Part shown: piece by piece, positions 29,734 to 38,204 of the stretch | Numbering within the stretch: the first letter of the stretch is position 1 | Layout of the letters: each line of letters begins with the position of its first letter | Origin: Agriotes lineatus | Lineage: Eukaryota > Arthropoda > Insecta > Coleoptera > Elateridae | NCBI GenBank assembly: GCA_940337035.1 | Contig: CALNHX010001056.1 | Span: forward strand, 1-64,000 | Direction of reading: 5' to 3' | DNA length: 64,000 nt | Position numbers and translations under genes: made by a program | Notes under the pieces: generated by a model | What the model was told of the DNA's origin: nothing | Database searches by the model: none | Seen by the model: only the letters and a program-made list of their open reading frames with translations

Positions 29734-30643
29734 TTATTCCCGCCTCTTTTAACTCTTCTATTATACTAACAATTTCATTTCTATGATTTGTGTGACCAGA
29801 TGCTTGAGAGGCATACAGTAACTTTAATCGATCGACTAACTCATTCGGATCATCCCAGTAAACATAATCCATCGGTTTATTGCTAACTTGTTTATACATT
29901 TGCTGCATACCTTTACCAGAACGCTTTTTAGCTCTTAATGGCACTGATGAAGACGAGGGTGATGATGACAGGTTAGATTTTATAAATTTCTTGTATTTCG
30001 TTTGGTTGAAACCTACCTTCTGCACATTTTTATCAAAATTTCTATGCGCCGCACCTGTTCTGTTTATGATATCATTATAATTTGCTCTATCTGTCGACGT
30101 TGGAGTTATTTGAGGATCGTTTTTAAATAGTAATTCGTACAAACCAGGCGTACCTTCATAGCGAACATTTTTTACAATTATATCAGAACCCTTTATATCT
30201 AGCTCATCTCCACCAAAATAAAATTGGTTTTTGTCAAAATCATATCTAATTCCATACCTCCCTAGATTTGGTCTTTCTATAAGATAATTGCTTACATATT
30301 TCCTAGGAAGTTTATCATACTGTTCTAAGAAAGAACTTATAGCTTGCGGTTCTATGTTGGTAGACGGTTGAAATTTGTTAGCTATAGTCGTATTAGAATC
30401 ATCTTCGGCGGTTTCGCACAATACTTCATCAACAGGTTTTGGTGTAAATAATTCTAGTTTTGAAGATGGGAGATTCTCTTTTTTATTTATCACTTTTGCA
30501 ACACTTTGCATTTGTTCGGTAACAGGTTTAAAAAATTTACCGAGGAGCTGTTGTTCCACCAACTTACCCTCCTTAAGAGCTCGAACTTTCTGTCTTATAA
30601 TATTTTTAGTTTTAATAAGTTCTGTCGCTACATTCGATTTCAT
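29726..30643 (-). CDS. DUF8207-type Polinton protein, 305 aa
   Basis: The N-terminal 110 residues are basic and helical (TELIKTKNIIRQKVRALKEG). The middle has PRKYVSNYLIERPNLGRYGI, a strand-rich YDFDKNQFYFGG segment and GTPGLYELLFKNDP. The C terminus ends YVYWDDPNELVDRLKLLYAS and EIVSIIEELKEAGIIE. This C-terminal block recurs in many insect proteins that I know under the DUF8207 label and that travel with Polintons. Function is unknown; a structural or DNA-associated virion role is a guess. The gene opens the minus-strand integrase cluster. Confidence 0.75.
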   Translation of the reverse strand: MKSNVATELIKTKNIIRQKVRALKEGKLVEQQLLGKFFKPVTEQMQSVAKVINKKENLPSSKLELFTPKPVDEVLCETAEDDSNTTIANKFQPSTNIEPQAISSFLEQYDKLPRKYVSNYLIERPNLGRYGIRYDFDKNQFYFGGDELDIKGSDIIVKNVRYEGTPGLYELLFKNDPQITPTSTDRANYNDIINRTGAAHRNFDKNVQKVGFNQTKYKKFIKSNLSSSPSSSSVPLRAKKRSGKGMQQMYKQVSNKPMDYVYWDDPNELVDRLKLLYASQASGHTNHRNEIVSIIEELKEAGIIE

Positions 30644-30659
30644 TATCGGTGCAAGTATG

Positions 30660-30945
30660 TAAGCGGTAGACGGGTAGACAGCTAGACAGCTAGACAGGTA
30701 GACAGCTAGACAGGTAGACAGCTAGATAGGTAGACAGCTAGACAGGTAGACAGCTAGACAGGTAGACTGGTAGACAGGTAGACAGCTAGACAGGTAGACA
30801 GCTAGACAGCTAGACAGGTAGACAGCTAGACAGCTAGACAGCTAGACAGGTAGACAGCTAGACAGGTAGACAGCTAGACAGCTAGACAGGTAGACAGGTA
30901 GACAGCTAGACAGGTAAACAGCCAGTTAGACAGACTGACAGATTC
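30660..30945. repeat. 8-bp minisatellite (G/C)TAGACAG, about 34 units
   Basis: Near-perfect tandem units GTAGACAG and CTAGACAG fill almost the whole gap between the DUF8207-type gene and the ATPase gene. GTAGACAG and CTAGACAG mostly alternate, giving a 16-bp superperiod. A few units are changed (TAGATAGG, TAGACTGG). Confidence 0.95.
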
Positions 30946-30997
30946 AAACTAGTTCACACGTCAACAGCTTTCTATCAAATAATAGACATCAGAATTG

Positions 30998-31723
30998 TTA
31001 AATGTATATATACGAATCAAATTCATAACGATAGCGCCCATTATTTAAATCACTATCTTTGTCTATTACCAAAAATCCGTGTTTATGACTATTCCAGCAA
31101 TATGCGCACATTTCTTTAAATTGTTCGTAAGTCATGTCGGTATTAACATGATCTCGATAGACCTTCTGTAAATTCATATCGTCCTGCTTAAACAGCACCA
31201 GCATGTTAGCATTATCGCGAATAAGATGTTTAGGAATACATGCATATGTTTGACAAAGATAGAAACAGTCTATATTTTTATGTCGACCCATGCTAAAATA
31301 TTCTCTCATAACGTCCTGTTTGTCGCAAGCAATGTCATAAAAAATAAAAATGCTGTTAGATTTAGCTTGGTCGGGTGGTACAATGTTCACACCATCGCTG
31401 TATGTATAGTAGCCAACCTCAGGAATTAATTGAAACAACATACTTAGATATTCAAACTTTGCTTGAAACAGCGATTTTGAATATATATAAATATTTTCAA
31501 ATCGTACTCCATTAACATCTTTTATTAGCGATATAATGATGTTTGTTTTACCGCAATTCGATGGGCCTAGAATAAGACATCGTATTGTGGAAGGTAACAA
31601 CGGTCCGTGTCTCCTGCTTAGAGATGCAGTATGATTATCATGATTTTTTATTGGCAAACTATTTTTTAGTTTAACTACCCTCATGACGTCTACTTGGAAA
31701 CTCATACTAAAACTGCTACGCAT
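30998..31723 (-). CDS. FtsK/HerA-family genome-packaging ATPase
   Basis: A 241-aa P-loop ATPase. Walker A is GPSNCGKT at residues 53-60 in the strand-loop context RCLILGPSNCGKTNIIISL. Walker B is SIFIFYDIACD around 124-134. A likely sensor segment follows (YLCQTYACIPKHLIRDNAN). The size and motif spacing match Polinton and adintovirus packaging ATPases, which pump the genome into the capsid. Met-7 or Met-14 (31705 or 31684) could be the real start because upstream residues are unlike the rest. It is divergent from the PLA2 gene, with only 47 bp between them, and the frame is intact. Confidence 0.9.
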   Translation of the reverse strand: MRSSFSMSFQVDVMRVVKLKNSLPIKNHDNHTASLSRRHGPLLPSTIRCLILGPSNCGKTNIIISLIKDVNGVRFENIYIYSKSLFQAKFEYLSMLFQLIPEVGYYTYSDGVNIVPPDQAKSNSIFIFYDIACDKQDVMREYFSMGRHKNIDCFYLCQTYACIPKHLIRDNANMLVLFKQDDMNLQKVYRDHVNTDMTYEQFKEMCAYCWNSHKHGFLVIDKDSDLNNGRYRYEFDSYIYI

Positions 31724-31725
31724 AT

Positions 31726-31763
31726 CTATATATATTAAGATCCTAATCGATCAGTTCTCAGTT
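31726..31763 (+). promoter_or_regulatory. TATA plus initiator for the PLA2-domain gene
   Basis: CTATATATATT at 31726-31736 is followed about 25 bp later by TCAGTT (31751-31756), matching the arthropod initiator TCA(G/T)T, and again at 31758. The spacing is that of a TATA-initiator core promoter. The predicted leader to ATG 31771 is only about 18 nt. Confidence 0.6.
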
Positions 31764-31770
31764 CTATATA

Positions 31771-32820
31771 ATGGTTCGAGGTCGAAACAACAAATCAGTC
31801 CATCGCCGACGAGGTGCTGGTGTACTCAATACGCTCATTAATAAATTGCCTTTCGAATTGCACATACCAGGATATCAATATTGCGGGCCTGGCACAAAAC
31901 TTGAGAAAAGAATTGCACGAGGAGATCCTGGAATTAACAAATTAGATCAAGCGTGTCGTGAGCACGATTTGGCTTATGCAAAACATTCTGATAATATGGA
32001 GGAACGACATAAAGCTGACAGAATTTTAGCTAAAAATGCTATTGGACGTATTAGAGCTTCAGACGCTAGCTTAGGTGAACGTGCCTCGGCTGCAGGAGTA
32101 GCTACAGCTATGACGGCAAAAGTAAAAATGGGGTTGGGAGCTAAAAATAAAACTGGTAAAAAGAGAAAGAGAACACCTGGAGATACGCTTACTTTCAATC
32201 AGGTAGTGAAAAAAGCACGAACTGAATTAGGAGGAGGAGGACTGCTGCGAGACTTAAGCGATGCTACAAATATTGCTGTTAAGACAATTAATAAAATAAA
32301 GAGAAACAAGATTATTAAAACTCCTCGAGTAATACGTGTGCCAAAAACAGGTGGAATGTTACCCTTGATTCCAATCTTTGCTAAAAATAAAACTGGTAAA
32401 AAGAGAAAGAGAACACCTGGAGATACGCTTACTTTCAATCAGGTAGTGAAAAAAGCACGAACTGAATTAGGAGGAGGAGAACTGCTGCGAGACTTAAGCG
32501 ATGCTACAAATATTGCTGTTAAGACAATTAATAAAATAAAGAGAAACAAGATTATTAAAACTCCTCGAGTAATACGTGTGCCAAAAACAGGTGGAATGTT
32601 ACCCTTGATTCCAATCTTTGCAGGACTTAGCGCGTTAGGAGCTCTTAGCGGTGGAGCTGCAGGAATTGCAAAGGTGGTTAAAGATGCTCAGTCGGCAAAA
32701 AAACAATTAGCAGAGTCTGAAAGACATAATAAAACGATGGAGGCAATAGCTTTAGGTAAAGGGTTATATCTAAAACCTTATAAAAAAGGATACGGATTGT
32801 TCACGACAAAAAACTTGTAA
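31771..32820 (+). CDS. PLA2-domain (parvovirus VP1-like) virion protein with internal duplication
   Basis: The first 20 residues are basic. A parvovirus-type phospholipase A2 domain follows: the calcium loop YCGPG at 37-41 and the catalytic pair His-65/Asp-66 in CREHDLAY. In parvoviruses this enzyme breaches endosomal membranes during entry; the same role here is inferred. Residues 124-203 (Lys/Arg-rich, GKKRKRTPGDTL) are repeated at 204-283 by an exact 240-bp tandem duplication with a single base difference. A Gly/Ala-rich hydrophobic segment (LSALGALSGGAAGIAKV) and a basic tail close the protein. The stop overlaps the next start as TAATG. Confidence 0.88.
   Translation: MVRGRNNKSVHRRRGAGVLNTLINKLPFELHIPGYQYCGPGTKLEKRIARGDPGINKLDQACREHDLAYAKHSDNMEERHKADRILAKNAIGRIRASDASLGERASAAGVATAMTAKVKMGLGAKNKTGKKRKRTPGDTLTFNQVVKKARTELGGGGLLRDLSDATNIAVKTINKIKRNKIIKTPRVIRVPKTGGMLPLIPIFAKNKTGKKRKRTPGDTLTFNQVVKKARTELGGGELLRDLSDATNIAVKTINKIKRNKIIKTPRVIRVPKTGGMLPLIPIFAGLSALGALSGGAAGIAKVVKDAQSAKKQLAESERHNKTMEAIALGKGLYLKPYKKGYGLFTTKNL
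32141..32620 (+). repeat. 240-bp in-frame tandem duplication
   Basis: 32141-32380 and 32381-32620 match base for base except G at 32240 versus A at 32480 (Gly to Glu). The period is exactly 80 codons, so the frame is kept. Confidence 0.97.
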
Positions 32821-33200
32821 TGCAGCTGCCAAACCGGGCCTTGTCAAATATCGATTTACAATCATACGCTAAACGTTTAAAAATTCCTAACTTTCGCGGC
32901 ATTTTTATGAGAGATGATTTACCAAAACAGGTTCGAAATATAGAATGCGGTATTGTAAATTTGGATGATAAAACCAATCTTGGTACACATTGGGTGGCTT
33001 ACATAAAACGGGGGAAAGATGCAATTTACTTTGACAGTTTTGGAGACTTAAAACCTCCAATAGAAATTGTGAAATATTTGACAAATGGCAAAAATGGCAG
33101 CTGTCATCCTATTAAATATAATCACCAGGCATTTCAAACTTATGATTCTGTAAATTGCGGGCATTTATGTTTACAATTTTTGCACGATGCCATGTGTTAG
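32820..33200 (+). CDS. Adenain-like cysteine protease
   Basis: A 126-aa protein with the adenovirus-protease/Ulp1 (C5) layout: catalytic His-57 in GTHWVAYI, Asp-72 in YFDSFGD, Gln-106 seven residues before Cys-113 in VNCGHLCLQF. The Gln-Cys spacing is that of adenain. Such proteases mature capsid proteins. The protein is short compared with adenain (about 200 aa) but typical for Polinton proteases, and the frame is intact. Its ATG overlaps the stop of the PLA2 gene (TAATG at 32818-32822), a layout that permits termination-reinitiation. Confidence 0.9.
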   Translation: MQLPNRALSNIDLQSYAKRLKIPNFRGIFMRDDLPKQVRNIECGIVNLDDKTNLGTHWVAYIKRGKDAIYFDSFGDLKPPIEIVKYLTNGKNGSCHPIKYNHQAFQTYDSVNCGHLCLQFLHDAMC

Positions 33201-33224
33201 ATTCCTACCAGTTTACTGCGAGAA

Positions 33225-33264
33225 AAACCTGTCCAGACCTGTCCAGACTTGTCAAGACTTGCAG
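33225..33264. promoter_or_regulatory. Four tandem p53-like decamers, each imperfect
   Basis: Back-to-back AAACCTGTCC, AGACCTGTCC, AGACTTGTCA and AGACTTGCAG. The first three each miss RRRCWWGYYY at one position; the last misses at two. Same array style as 38205-38244. Located 25 bp after the protease stop and 75 bp before the next ORF. Confidence 0.4.
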
Positions 33265-33276
33265 ATGTGGGGGGGA

Positions 33277-33284
33277 TGACGTCA
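33277..33284. promoter_or_regulatory. CRE palindrome TGACGTCA
   Basis: A perfect CREB/ATF site sits 55 bp upstream of the 73-aa ORF, next to the decamer array. The surrounding GATGACGTCATCGTCTGAG resembles GAGTCATCGTCTGAG in the left terminus (27508-27522). Confidence 0.5.
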
Positions 33285-33338
33285 TCGTCTGAGGATGTAC
33301 TTATAGTGTGGGAATTCTGAATTGTACACATTGGCATT

Positions 33339-33560
33339 ATGAAGCAGCAGCAACGATACTATAAATATCGAATGCAGTTCAACCGCTTTACTAAAAATCT
33401 GGAGAAATTGAACAGAGATATTGAAATATATTGTAAATTAAAAGATATTTCAAAGGAACTTTCTTGTTTGAAATTAAGCGAGCGGCAGCCAGACCTGAAC
33501 TTGTTAATAACCCAGTTTAAACATGACTTGGTGTTGTACGACAAAGATCGCCAGAAGTAA
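33339..33560 (+). CDS. 73-aa coiled-coil-like Polinton protein
   Basis: A basic, helix-prone protein (MKQQQRYYKYRMQFNRFTKN, then LEKLNRDIEIYCKLKDISKE) with heptad-like Leu/Ile spacing around residues 18-45. Its end overlaps the start of the next ORF by 38 bp. The 61-aa minus-strand frame here is a shadow. I do not recognise a family; its position among virion genes suggests a small structural protein. Confidence 0.5.
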   Translation: MKQQQRYYKYRMQFNRFTKNLEKLNRDIEIYCKLKDISKELSCLKLSERQPDLNLLITQFKHDLVLYDKDRQK

Positions 33561-33789
33561 AATCAACAAGCAGGTTCACTTTGATCCGATTGTTGAAATT
33601 CGTCAGAAAGAAGAAGAAGAAGAGGATGATGAACTTCCATACAATTACTGGCAGTTGTGTGCACTCGACAGGATGAGGTTTAAGAATAGAATAGATAAAA
33701 TGTCTCTATTGTTAGAACCTATCTTAAATAAACAATTGCAATGTATACTGAATAAGGATGTAAAAGGAAAAATAAAACCTATTGTTTAA
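33523..33789 (+). CDS. 88-aa acidic Polinton protein
   Basis: The protein has an acidic run (RQKEEEEEDDELPYNYWQLC) followed by a helix-rich end (RMRFKNRIDKMSLLLEPIL). It overlaps the preceding 73-aa frame by 38 bp in another frame. AATAAA lies at its stop codon (33787-33793), a likely polyadenylation signal for this group. Family unknown. Start uncertain: the first 20 codons could be shadow and a frameshift fusion with the previous ORF is conceivable. Confidence 0.5.
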   Translation: MTWCCTTKIARSKINKQVHFDPIVEIRQKEEEEEDDELPYNYWQLCALDRMRFKNRIDKMSLLLEPILNKQLQCILNKDVKGKIKPIV

Positions 33790-33810
33790 TAAAAGTTGTT
33801 TTATTTCCAG
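33788..33810 (+). terminator. Polyadenylation signal for the first plus-strand gene group
   Basis: AATAAA overlaps the end of the 88-aa ORF and is followed by a T/G-rich stretch (GTTGTTTTATTTCC), the usual arrangement of a cleavage site. Confidence 0.5.
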
Positions 33811-33907
33811 TAAGATTCTTAGAGAAGGAAGAGGAGGAGAATGTAATTAAAATTAAAGGTCTCTAGATGTTTTGTTTCAGTTCTAGTTAAACCGTCTACT
33901 ATTAAAC

Positions 33908-34684
33908 ATGTCGTGGACGTTTACCTTGTCTGGAAATGAATCTGTTCTCACAGCTCAGTATCCATCCATACATCTGGATCCGAAATCTGAATACGTTATA
34001 GGATTAATCAGTTTTGAAGCTTATAATACTATACCTAATATTGATTCGAATAATAATAAATTTCATTATACTGATATTGATGGTAAACAAGCTGTAATTG
34101 AAATACCTCACGGTTCATATGAAGTTGCCGATATAAGTCAATATATTAGACATGAACTGGGTATAGGTGTAACAAAGCCACCCTCCCCTCAAGCAGGTAG
34201 TGCTAATGATATACTAGAAAAAAATATTGTGCAACACCAAGCAGAACCTGTGCTACATATTAAGCCTAATAATAACACACTCAGGAGTGAAATTAAATCG
34301 TCCTTAGCAATCGATTTTACAGCTAAAGATAGTATTGGACAATTATTAGGGTTCAAACCTAAGAAATTGAAAGCTTATGGTAGATATATTTCCGATAATC
34401 CTGTAGATATATTTAAAGTTAATACTATATGTATTGATTGCAATATCGTAACTGGTACTTATCACAACAGCAATGCTGTACACAGAGTTCATCAATTTTT
34501 CCCTACAGATCCGCCAGGATTTAAGATTGTAGAAAATCCCTCTAACGTTATATATCTACCAATCAATACGAGAATTATTGATAACATTGTCATACAAATA
34601 CTGGATCAAAACGGTAAATTGGTCAATTTCTGCGGAGAAGCCATCACGGTAAGGCTGCATCTCAAGAAACAAAATGGTGGTTAG
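33908..34684 (+). CDS. Minor capsid (penton-like) protein
   Basis: The 258-aa protein starts MSWTFTLSGNESVLTAQYPS, then YVIGLISFEAYNTIPNID and NNNKFHYTDIDGKQAVIEIP. It is strand-rich throughout, ending with IRLH-like strands (AITVRLHLKKQ). This opening and size recur in insect Polintons for the single-jelly-roll minor capsid protein, which forms capsid vertices. No catalytic motif, signal peptide or membrane segment. An initiator-like TTTCAGTTCTAG lies about 25-30 bp before the ATG. The end overlaps the next ORF by 11 bp. Assignment rests on recalled family features plus position. Confidence 0.8.
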   Translation: MSWTFTLSGNESVLTAQYPSIHLDPKSEYVIGLISFEAYNTIPNIDSNNNKFHYTDIDGKQAVIEIPHGSYEVADISQYIRHELGIGVTKPPSPQAGSANDILEKNIVQHQAEPVLHIKPNNNTLRSEIKSSLAIDFTAKDSIGQLLGFKPKKLKAYGRYISDNPVDIFKVNTICIDCNIVTGTYHNSNAVHRVHQFFPTDPPGFKIVENPSNVIYLPINTRIIDNIVIQILDQNGKLVNFCGEAITVRLHLKKQNGG

Positions 34685-34889
34685 ATACAATTCTCAGCAG
34701 CAGCAGCAGCCGCACCAAACATATATTAGGGATGATCAGTTTGTTTCGAACATCAGTAGGCTGCCTGCAGTCGATAGATTAACATCTGCCAATAAACTGT
34801 TTCTAAAATCTTTAGGTTTGAAGCTAACTGCTACTAGAAGTGACGGCGAGGGGAAAATCAAAAAGAAAAAACATCTGGACTGTTATTAA
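34674..34889 (+). CDS. 71-aa Gln-rich small Polinton protein
   Basis: Starts MVVRYNSQQQQQPHQTYIRD and ends with a Lys-rich tail (GEGKIKKKKHLDCY). It overlaps the minor capsid gene by 11 bp. Residues 20-55 look helical (VSNISRLPAVDRLTSANKLF). The RTE insertion begins some 45 bp after its stop, so the true downstream context is altered, although the stop itself precedes the insertion. Unknown function; possibly a small virion protein. Confidence 0.5.
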   Translation: MVVRYNSQQQQQPHQTYIRDDQFVSNISRLPAVDRLTSANKLFLKSLGLKLTATRSDGEGKIKKKKHLDCY

Positions 34890-34934
34890 ATTAAATTTTA
34901 CTGTTAATATTCGAAAAATTTTAATATTCTGTAA

Positions 34935-36400
34935 TATTAAGAGCGCTTCTTCTTCAGAGTCGCATCCCTCATTACTGAAGATTCGTGATCTCATGAGCAT
35001 TCGTTTGTGATGTCCCTCCATGCGTTTCGGTCTTGAGCTTTTACGCTGGCTTCTTTAAGTGGTTTATTGGTCAGCTTTTTTATCTGGTCAATCCACCTCA
35101 AGGGTGATCGACCTCTGGGTCTTTTTCCGTCAACCTTGCCTTGGACGATTAATCTTTCTAGACTAGTGTCATTTGTTCTGGTCACATGGCCGAAATAAGA
35201 TAAAATGCGCCTACGACATTCTTTGGAGAGCCTTTCGGTGACATTAAGCTCATTAAGTATTGAGGCGTTCGTTCTTCTCGCCGTCCACGGTATTCGGAGC
35301 ATGCGCCTCCAACACCACATCTCGAAGGCATCTATTCTATTCCTATCCGAGGCGCTCAGCGTCCATGTTTCTGCTCCATATAGGAAGATGGAATATATTA
35401 GTGATCGTACCAGTTTCATCTTGGTGGTTTTGGTTATATGTTTGTCTTTCCACACCTTTTCCAGATTTGTCATGGCGTTTCGAGCGATTGCTATTCGTCT
35501 TCTTATTTCCTTTTGGCAACCGCCTTTAGAACTTATGAGTGAGCCTAAAAATATGAACTCCTCTACACGTTGTATGTTAGGCAAGCGATTTTCGGGCTGC
35601 GCTGCGTTACCCCTGTCTACAATCATTATTTTTGTTTTCGTAATGTTGATTTCGAGTCCTAGGGTCCTGCTTTCCTTTATTACTCTTTGTACCAGTTCTT
35701 CCAACTCTGATTCGCTTGCTGTTATTAGTGTAGTGTCGTCCGCATATCTGAGATTGGTAATTTTTTGTCCGCCAACCGAAAATCCTCCTTCGAAGTTTTC
35801 CAGACTTTTCCTTATGATGTATTCGCCATAGATATTGAACAGCCTTGGTGAGAGTATGCATCCTTGTCGGACACCCTTTTGGATCTTGAAAGGCTTGGAA
35901 GTGTCATTGTCGAGCCTTACCACTGCTTCTGAGTTCTTGTATAAGTTTTGGATCAGCAGGCTTAAATGTTCGGGCACCCCCATTTCTCTCAAGACTATCC
36001 AGAGATGTTTCCAGACGACGTTATCGAATGCCTTCGAGTAGTCGATGAAGCATAGGAAAAGAGGGATATTAAATTCTCGAGCTTTTTCGATTATCTGCCG
36101 CATATTGAAAATTTGGTCCCTTGTGCTTTTTCCATTTACAAAACCCGCCTGTTCTGGGGGTATTTGATATCCCAAGTATTTCTGAAGCCGTTTATCTATG
36201 ATCTTAAGTAGTATTTTACTGGCATGAGGAATTAGGGATATTGTTCTGTAATTTTGGCATTGTTGTTTCGAGCCTTTTTTATGGAATGGTATGAAGATTG
36301 ATTGTGTCCATTCTTTAGGCCATTGTCCGGTTTTCCAAATCGTGTTGCATAGATCGTAAAGTATTGCTATTCCCTCGAGCGCTTGTTTTACATCAAATAA
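34935..36400 (-). mobile_element. RTE-type LINE fragment inserted in the Polinton
   Basis: A minus-strand, 5'-truncated LINE whose 5' end stops within 2-10 bp of the major capsid ATG at 36403. The 3' end is somewhere in the AT-rich stretch 34895-34960 and is not exactly resolved; I see no clear target duplication. Coding runs without a break from about 36397 to 34991. Confidence 0.85.
34991..36397 (-). pseudogene. RTE LINE reverse transcriptase, 5'-truncated
   Basis: Open from the truncation point (about 36397), upstream of the first ATG at 36175. RT blocks in order: WPKEWTQSIFIPFHKKGS, NYRTISLIPHASKI, PPEQAGFVNGKSTRDQI, CFIDYSKAFDNV (motif A), KGVRQGCILSPRLFNIY (motif B) and NLRYADDTTLITAS (motif C, YADD). 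The C-terminal region has YGAETWTL, MWCWRRMLRIPW and GHVTRTNDTSLE, then KRPRGRSPLRW, as in BovB/RTE elements. All RT motifs are intact but the endonuclease is missing. Confidence 0.9.
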
Positions 36401-36402
36401 AA

Positions 36403-37629
36403 ATGACGACTTCTGAAATACTAAACGTTACTGAAACAGCTTTTCAAGATAACTCGATTGTCTATGCGGAGAAACATACACATCAACCCTATTCTTCTAC
36501 AACATTTAATAATAACGATGAAATACGAATACCTATTTTACATCATGATGTGTACACTTTACCGTGCAACAGTGTTATATGTTTCGAAGGTAAATTGTTA
36601 AAGGATGCTGATAGTAAAGCTACTGCAACGGGATCATTTACAAATTTAGGCATATCTCACCTACTAGATGAAATTAGATATGAACTTAATGGTGTAGTGG
36701 TTGATCGTGTAAGAAATGTTGGTATAACTGCAACTATGAAAGCCTACGTGTCATATAATTCGACTCAAAGTATTCGCTTGGAGAATGCAGGTTGGACACC
36801 TACCAAAACATCTATTGACGGATTGGTCGATTCAAAAGGTAATTTTCAGATATTTGTCCCCTGCGAAATGTTGATGGGAGTTTTTGAAGACTTTAGAAAA
36901 ATTTTACTAAACGTTCGACAAGAATTAGTACTTATTAGAAGCAATCAAGATTTAAATGCTGTTATTAATACGGTCGATGAAAAACTTAAAGTAGAATTAA
37001 CGAAAGTCTATTGGAGAGTACCGCACATTTCGGTAGCTGATGTAAATCGTTTAAAATTACTAAAATACATTGAACAAAGTAGTCAGTTGGAAATCAATTT
37101 TAGAAGTTGGGAATTGCACGAGTATCCTGCATTACAACAGACAAAACGACACACTTGGGCAATAAAAAATGTTAATCAAGTAGAAACTCCGCGTCACATT
37201 ATTGTAGGTTTCCAAACAGACCGAAAAAATAAAACTGTTAAAAATATGGCCCAATTTGATTCTTGCGATTTAAGAAATATTACACTTTATCTCAATTCCG
37301 AAAGATATCCCTATGATAATTTAAATCTGGAATTTGCCAGCAATCGATATGCGCAATTGTATGAAATGTTTGCAGGTTTTCAATCATCTTACTACGAACA
37401 TGACAATCAGCCTGTTCTTACGCCTGCACAATTCAAAAGTATAGCTCCGCTAGCCGTAATAGATTGTTCTAGACAAAATGAAACATTAAAAGGCGGTGCT
37501 GTAGATATTCGACTGGAATTCGAAACCAATACTGATATACCGAAAAACACTTCAGCTTACGCATTGATTTTATTCGATCGAAAAGTGAAATATAATCCTT
37601 TTACCAGTGACATAAAAATAGTTAGCTAG
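36403..37629 (+). CDS. Major capsid protein (double jelly-roll type)
   Basis: I choose ATG 36403 (MTTSEILNVTETAFQD, 408 aa); codons upstream belong to the RTE insertion. The protein is strand-rich, with PILHHDVYTLPCNSVICFEG, ISHLLDEIRYELNGVVVDRV and WRVPHISVADVNRLKLLKYI, and a second half with DLRNITLYLNSERYPYDNLN. The layout and length match Polinton major capsid proteins, which form the hexamers of an icosahedral shell. The reading frame is intact, but its native 5' flank was replaced by the RTE, leaving only a few bases of original leader. Confidence 0.85.
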   Translation: MTTSEILNVTETAFQDNSIVYAEKHTHQPYSSTTFNNNDEIRIPILHHDVYTLPCNSVICFEGKLLKDADSKATATGSFTNLGISHLLDEIRYELNGVVVDRVRNVGITATMKAYVSYNSTQSIRLENAGWTPTKTSIDGLVDSKGNFQIFVPCEMLMGVFEDFRKILLNVRQELVLIRSNQDLNAVINTVDEKLKVELTKVYWRVPHISVADVNRLKLLKYIEQSSQLEINFRSWELHEYPALQQTKRHTWAIKNVNQVETPRHIIVGFQTDRKNKTVKNMAQFDSCDLRNITLYLNSERYPYDNLNLEFASNRYAQLYEMFAGFQSSYYEHDNQPVLTPAQFKSIAPLAVIDCSRQNETLKGGAVDIRLEFETNTDIPKNTSAYALILFDRKVKYNPFTSDIKIVS

Positions 37630-37679
37630 ATACTAGTTCAACTAGTTGCAGATTGATTGTTCTTTCGACAACATTAGCG

Positions 37680-38180
37680 ATGAAATTTATAGATATTCAA
37701 GGCTTTCAGTATAAAAATAGCAACTTTATTTGCAAAGAAATAGCTGTATATGATAGTGATACAAATGTTACAATCCATCGGATAGTAGAACCACCGATAC
37801 CGTACGAACACCTTTCAAATTCTCTAAAAGATCAAGTGATTTGGCTTACAACTAATTTGCACGGGTTAAAATGGAGCAATAATAATCAGCATGACACAAT
37901 ACCCTACGAAAAATTGTCTCTGTACATAGGAGAGATCATACAAAGCGGTGATTCCATATTTCTCAAAGGGTTAGATAAAAGAAGATGGTTTAAAAAAATG
38001 CTGATCGAAGAACAAAGTGATAATGTAAAATTTATCGATTTACCAGCTTGCCCAAATATAAAACAATTAAAGATCTTGTATAATTATATTAATTTTTGTT
38101 CTCATCATATTGGTACACGGGTTCAATGTGCCATACAAAATGTTCACATTTTGCACAAGTGGTATAATCAAAACCATTAA
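37680..38180 (+). CDS. Conserved Polinton-associated protein, 166 aa, possible nuclease fold
   Basis: Starting at ATG 37680 (MKFIDIQGFQYKNSNFICKE) the protein has IVEPPIPYEHLSNSLKDQVI, LTTNLHGLKW, IFLKGLDKRRWFKKML and a C-terminal Cys/His-containing segment (NFCSHHIGTRVQC). I have seen similar DIQGF...PP...HGL.W patterns in insect element-encoded proteins of unknown function. The D-x-Q start and K-G-x-x-K strand could suit a degenerate RNase-H/exonuclease fold, which is only a suggestion. It follows the capsid gene by 50 bp on the same strand. Confidence 0.6.
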   Translation: MKFIDIQGFQYKNSNFICKEIAVYDSDTNVTIHRIVEPPIPYEHLSNSLKDQVIWLTTNLHGLKWSNNNQHDTIPYEKLSLYIGEIIQSGDSIFLKGLDKRRWFKKMLIEEQSDNVKFIDLPACPNIKQLKILYNYINFCSHHIGTRVQCAIQNVHILHKWYNQNH

Positions 38181-38204
38181 TCGCAGTCTGCTGTCTACTT
38201 GTTC

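Noticed and set aside
35205..35831. 208-codon plus-strand ORF opposite the RTE fragment at 35-36 kb
   Set aside because: Shadow of the minus-strand RT, which has all RT motifs.
36364..36402. 13 extra N-terminal codons of the major capsid frame from TTG 36364
   Set aside because: They lie in the inserted RTE sequence and lack an ATG; the start is ATG 36403.
37653..37679. Upstream TTG start for the 166-aa gene
   Set aside because: Not an ATG and in the spacer after the capsid gene; ATG 37680 fits better.
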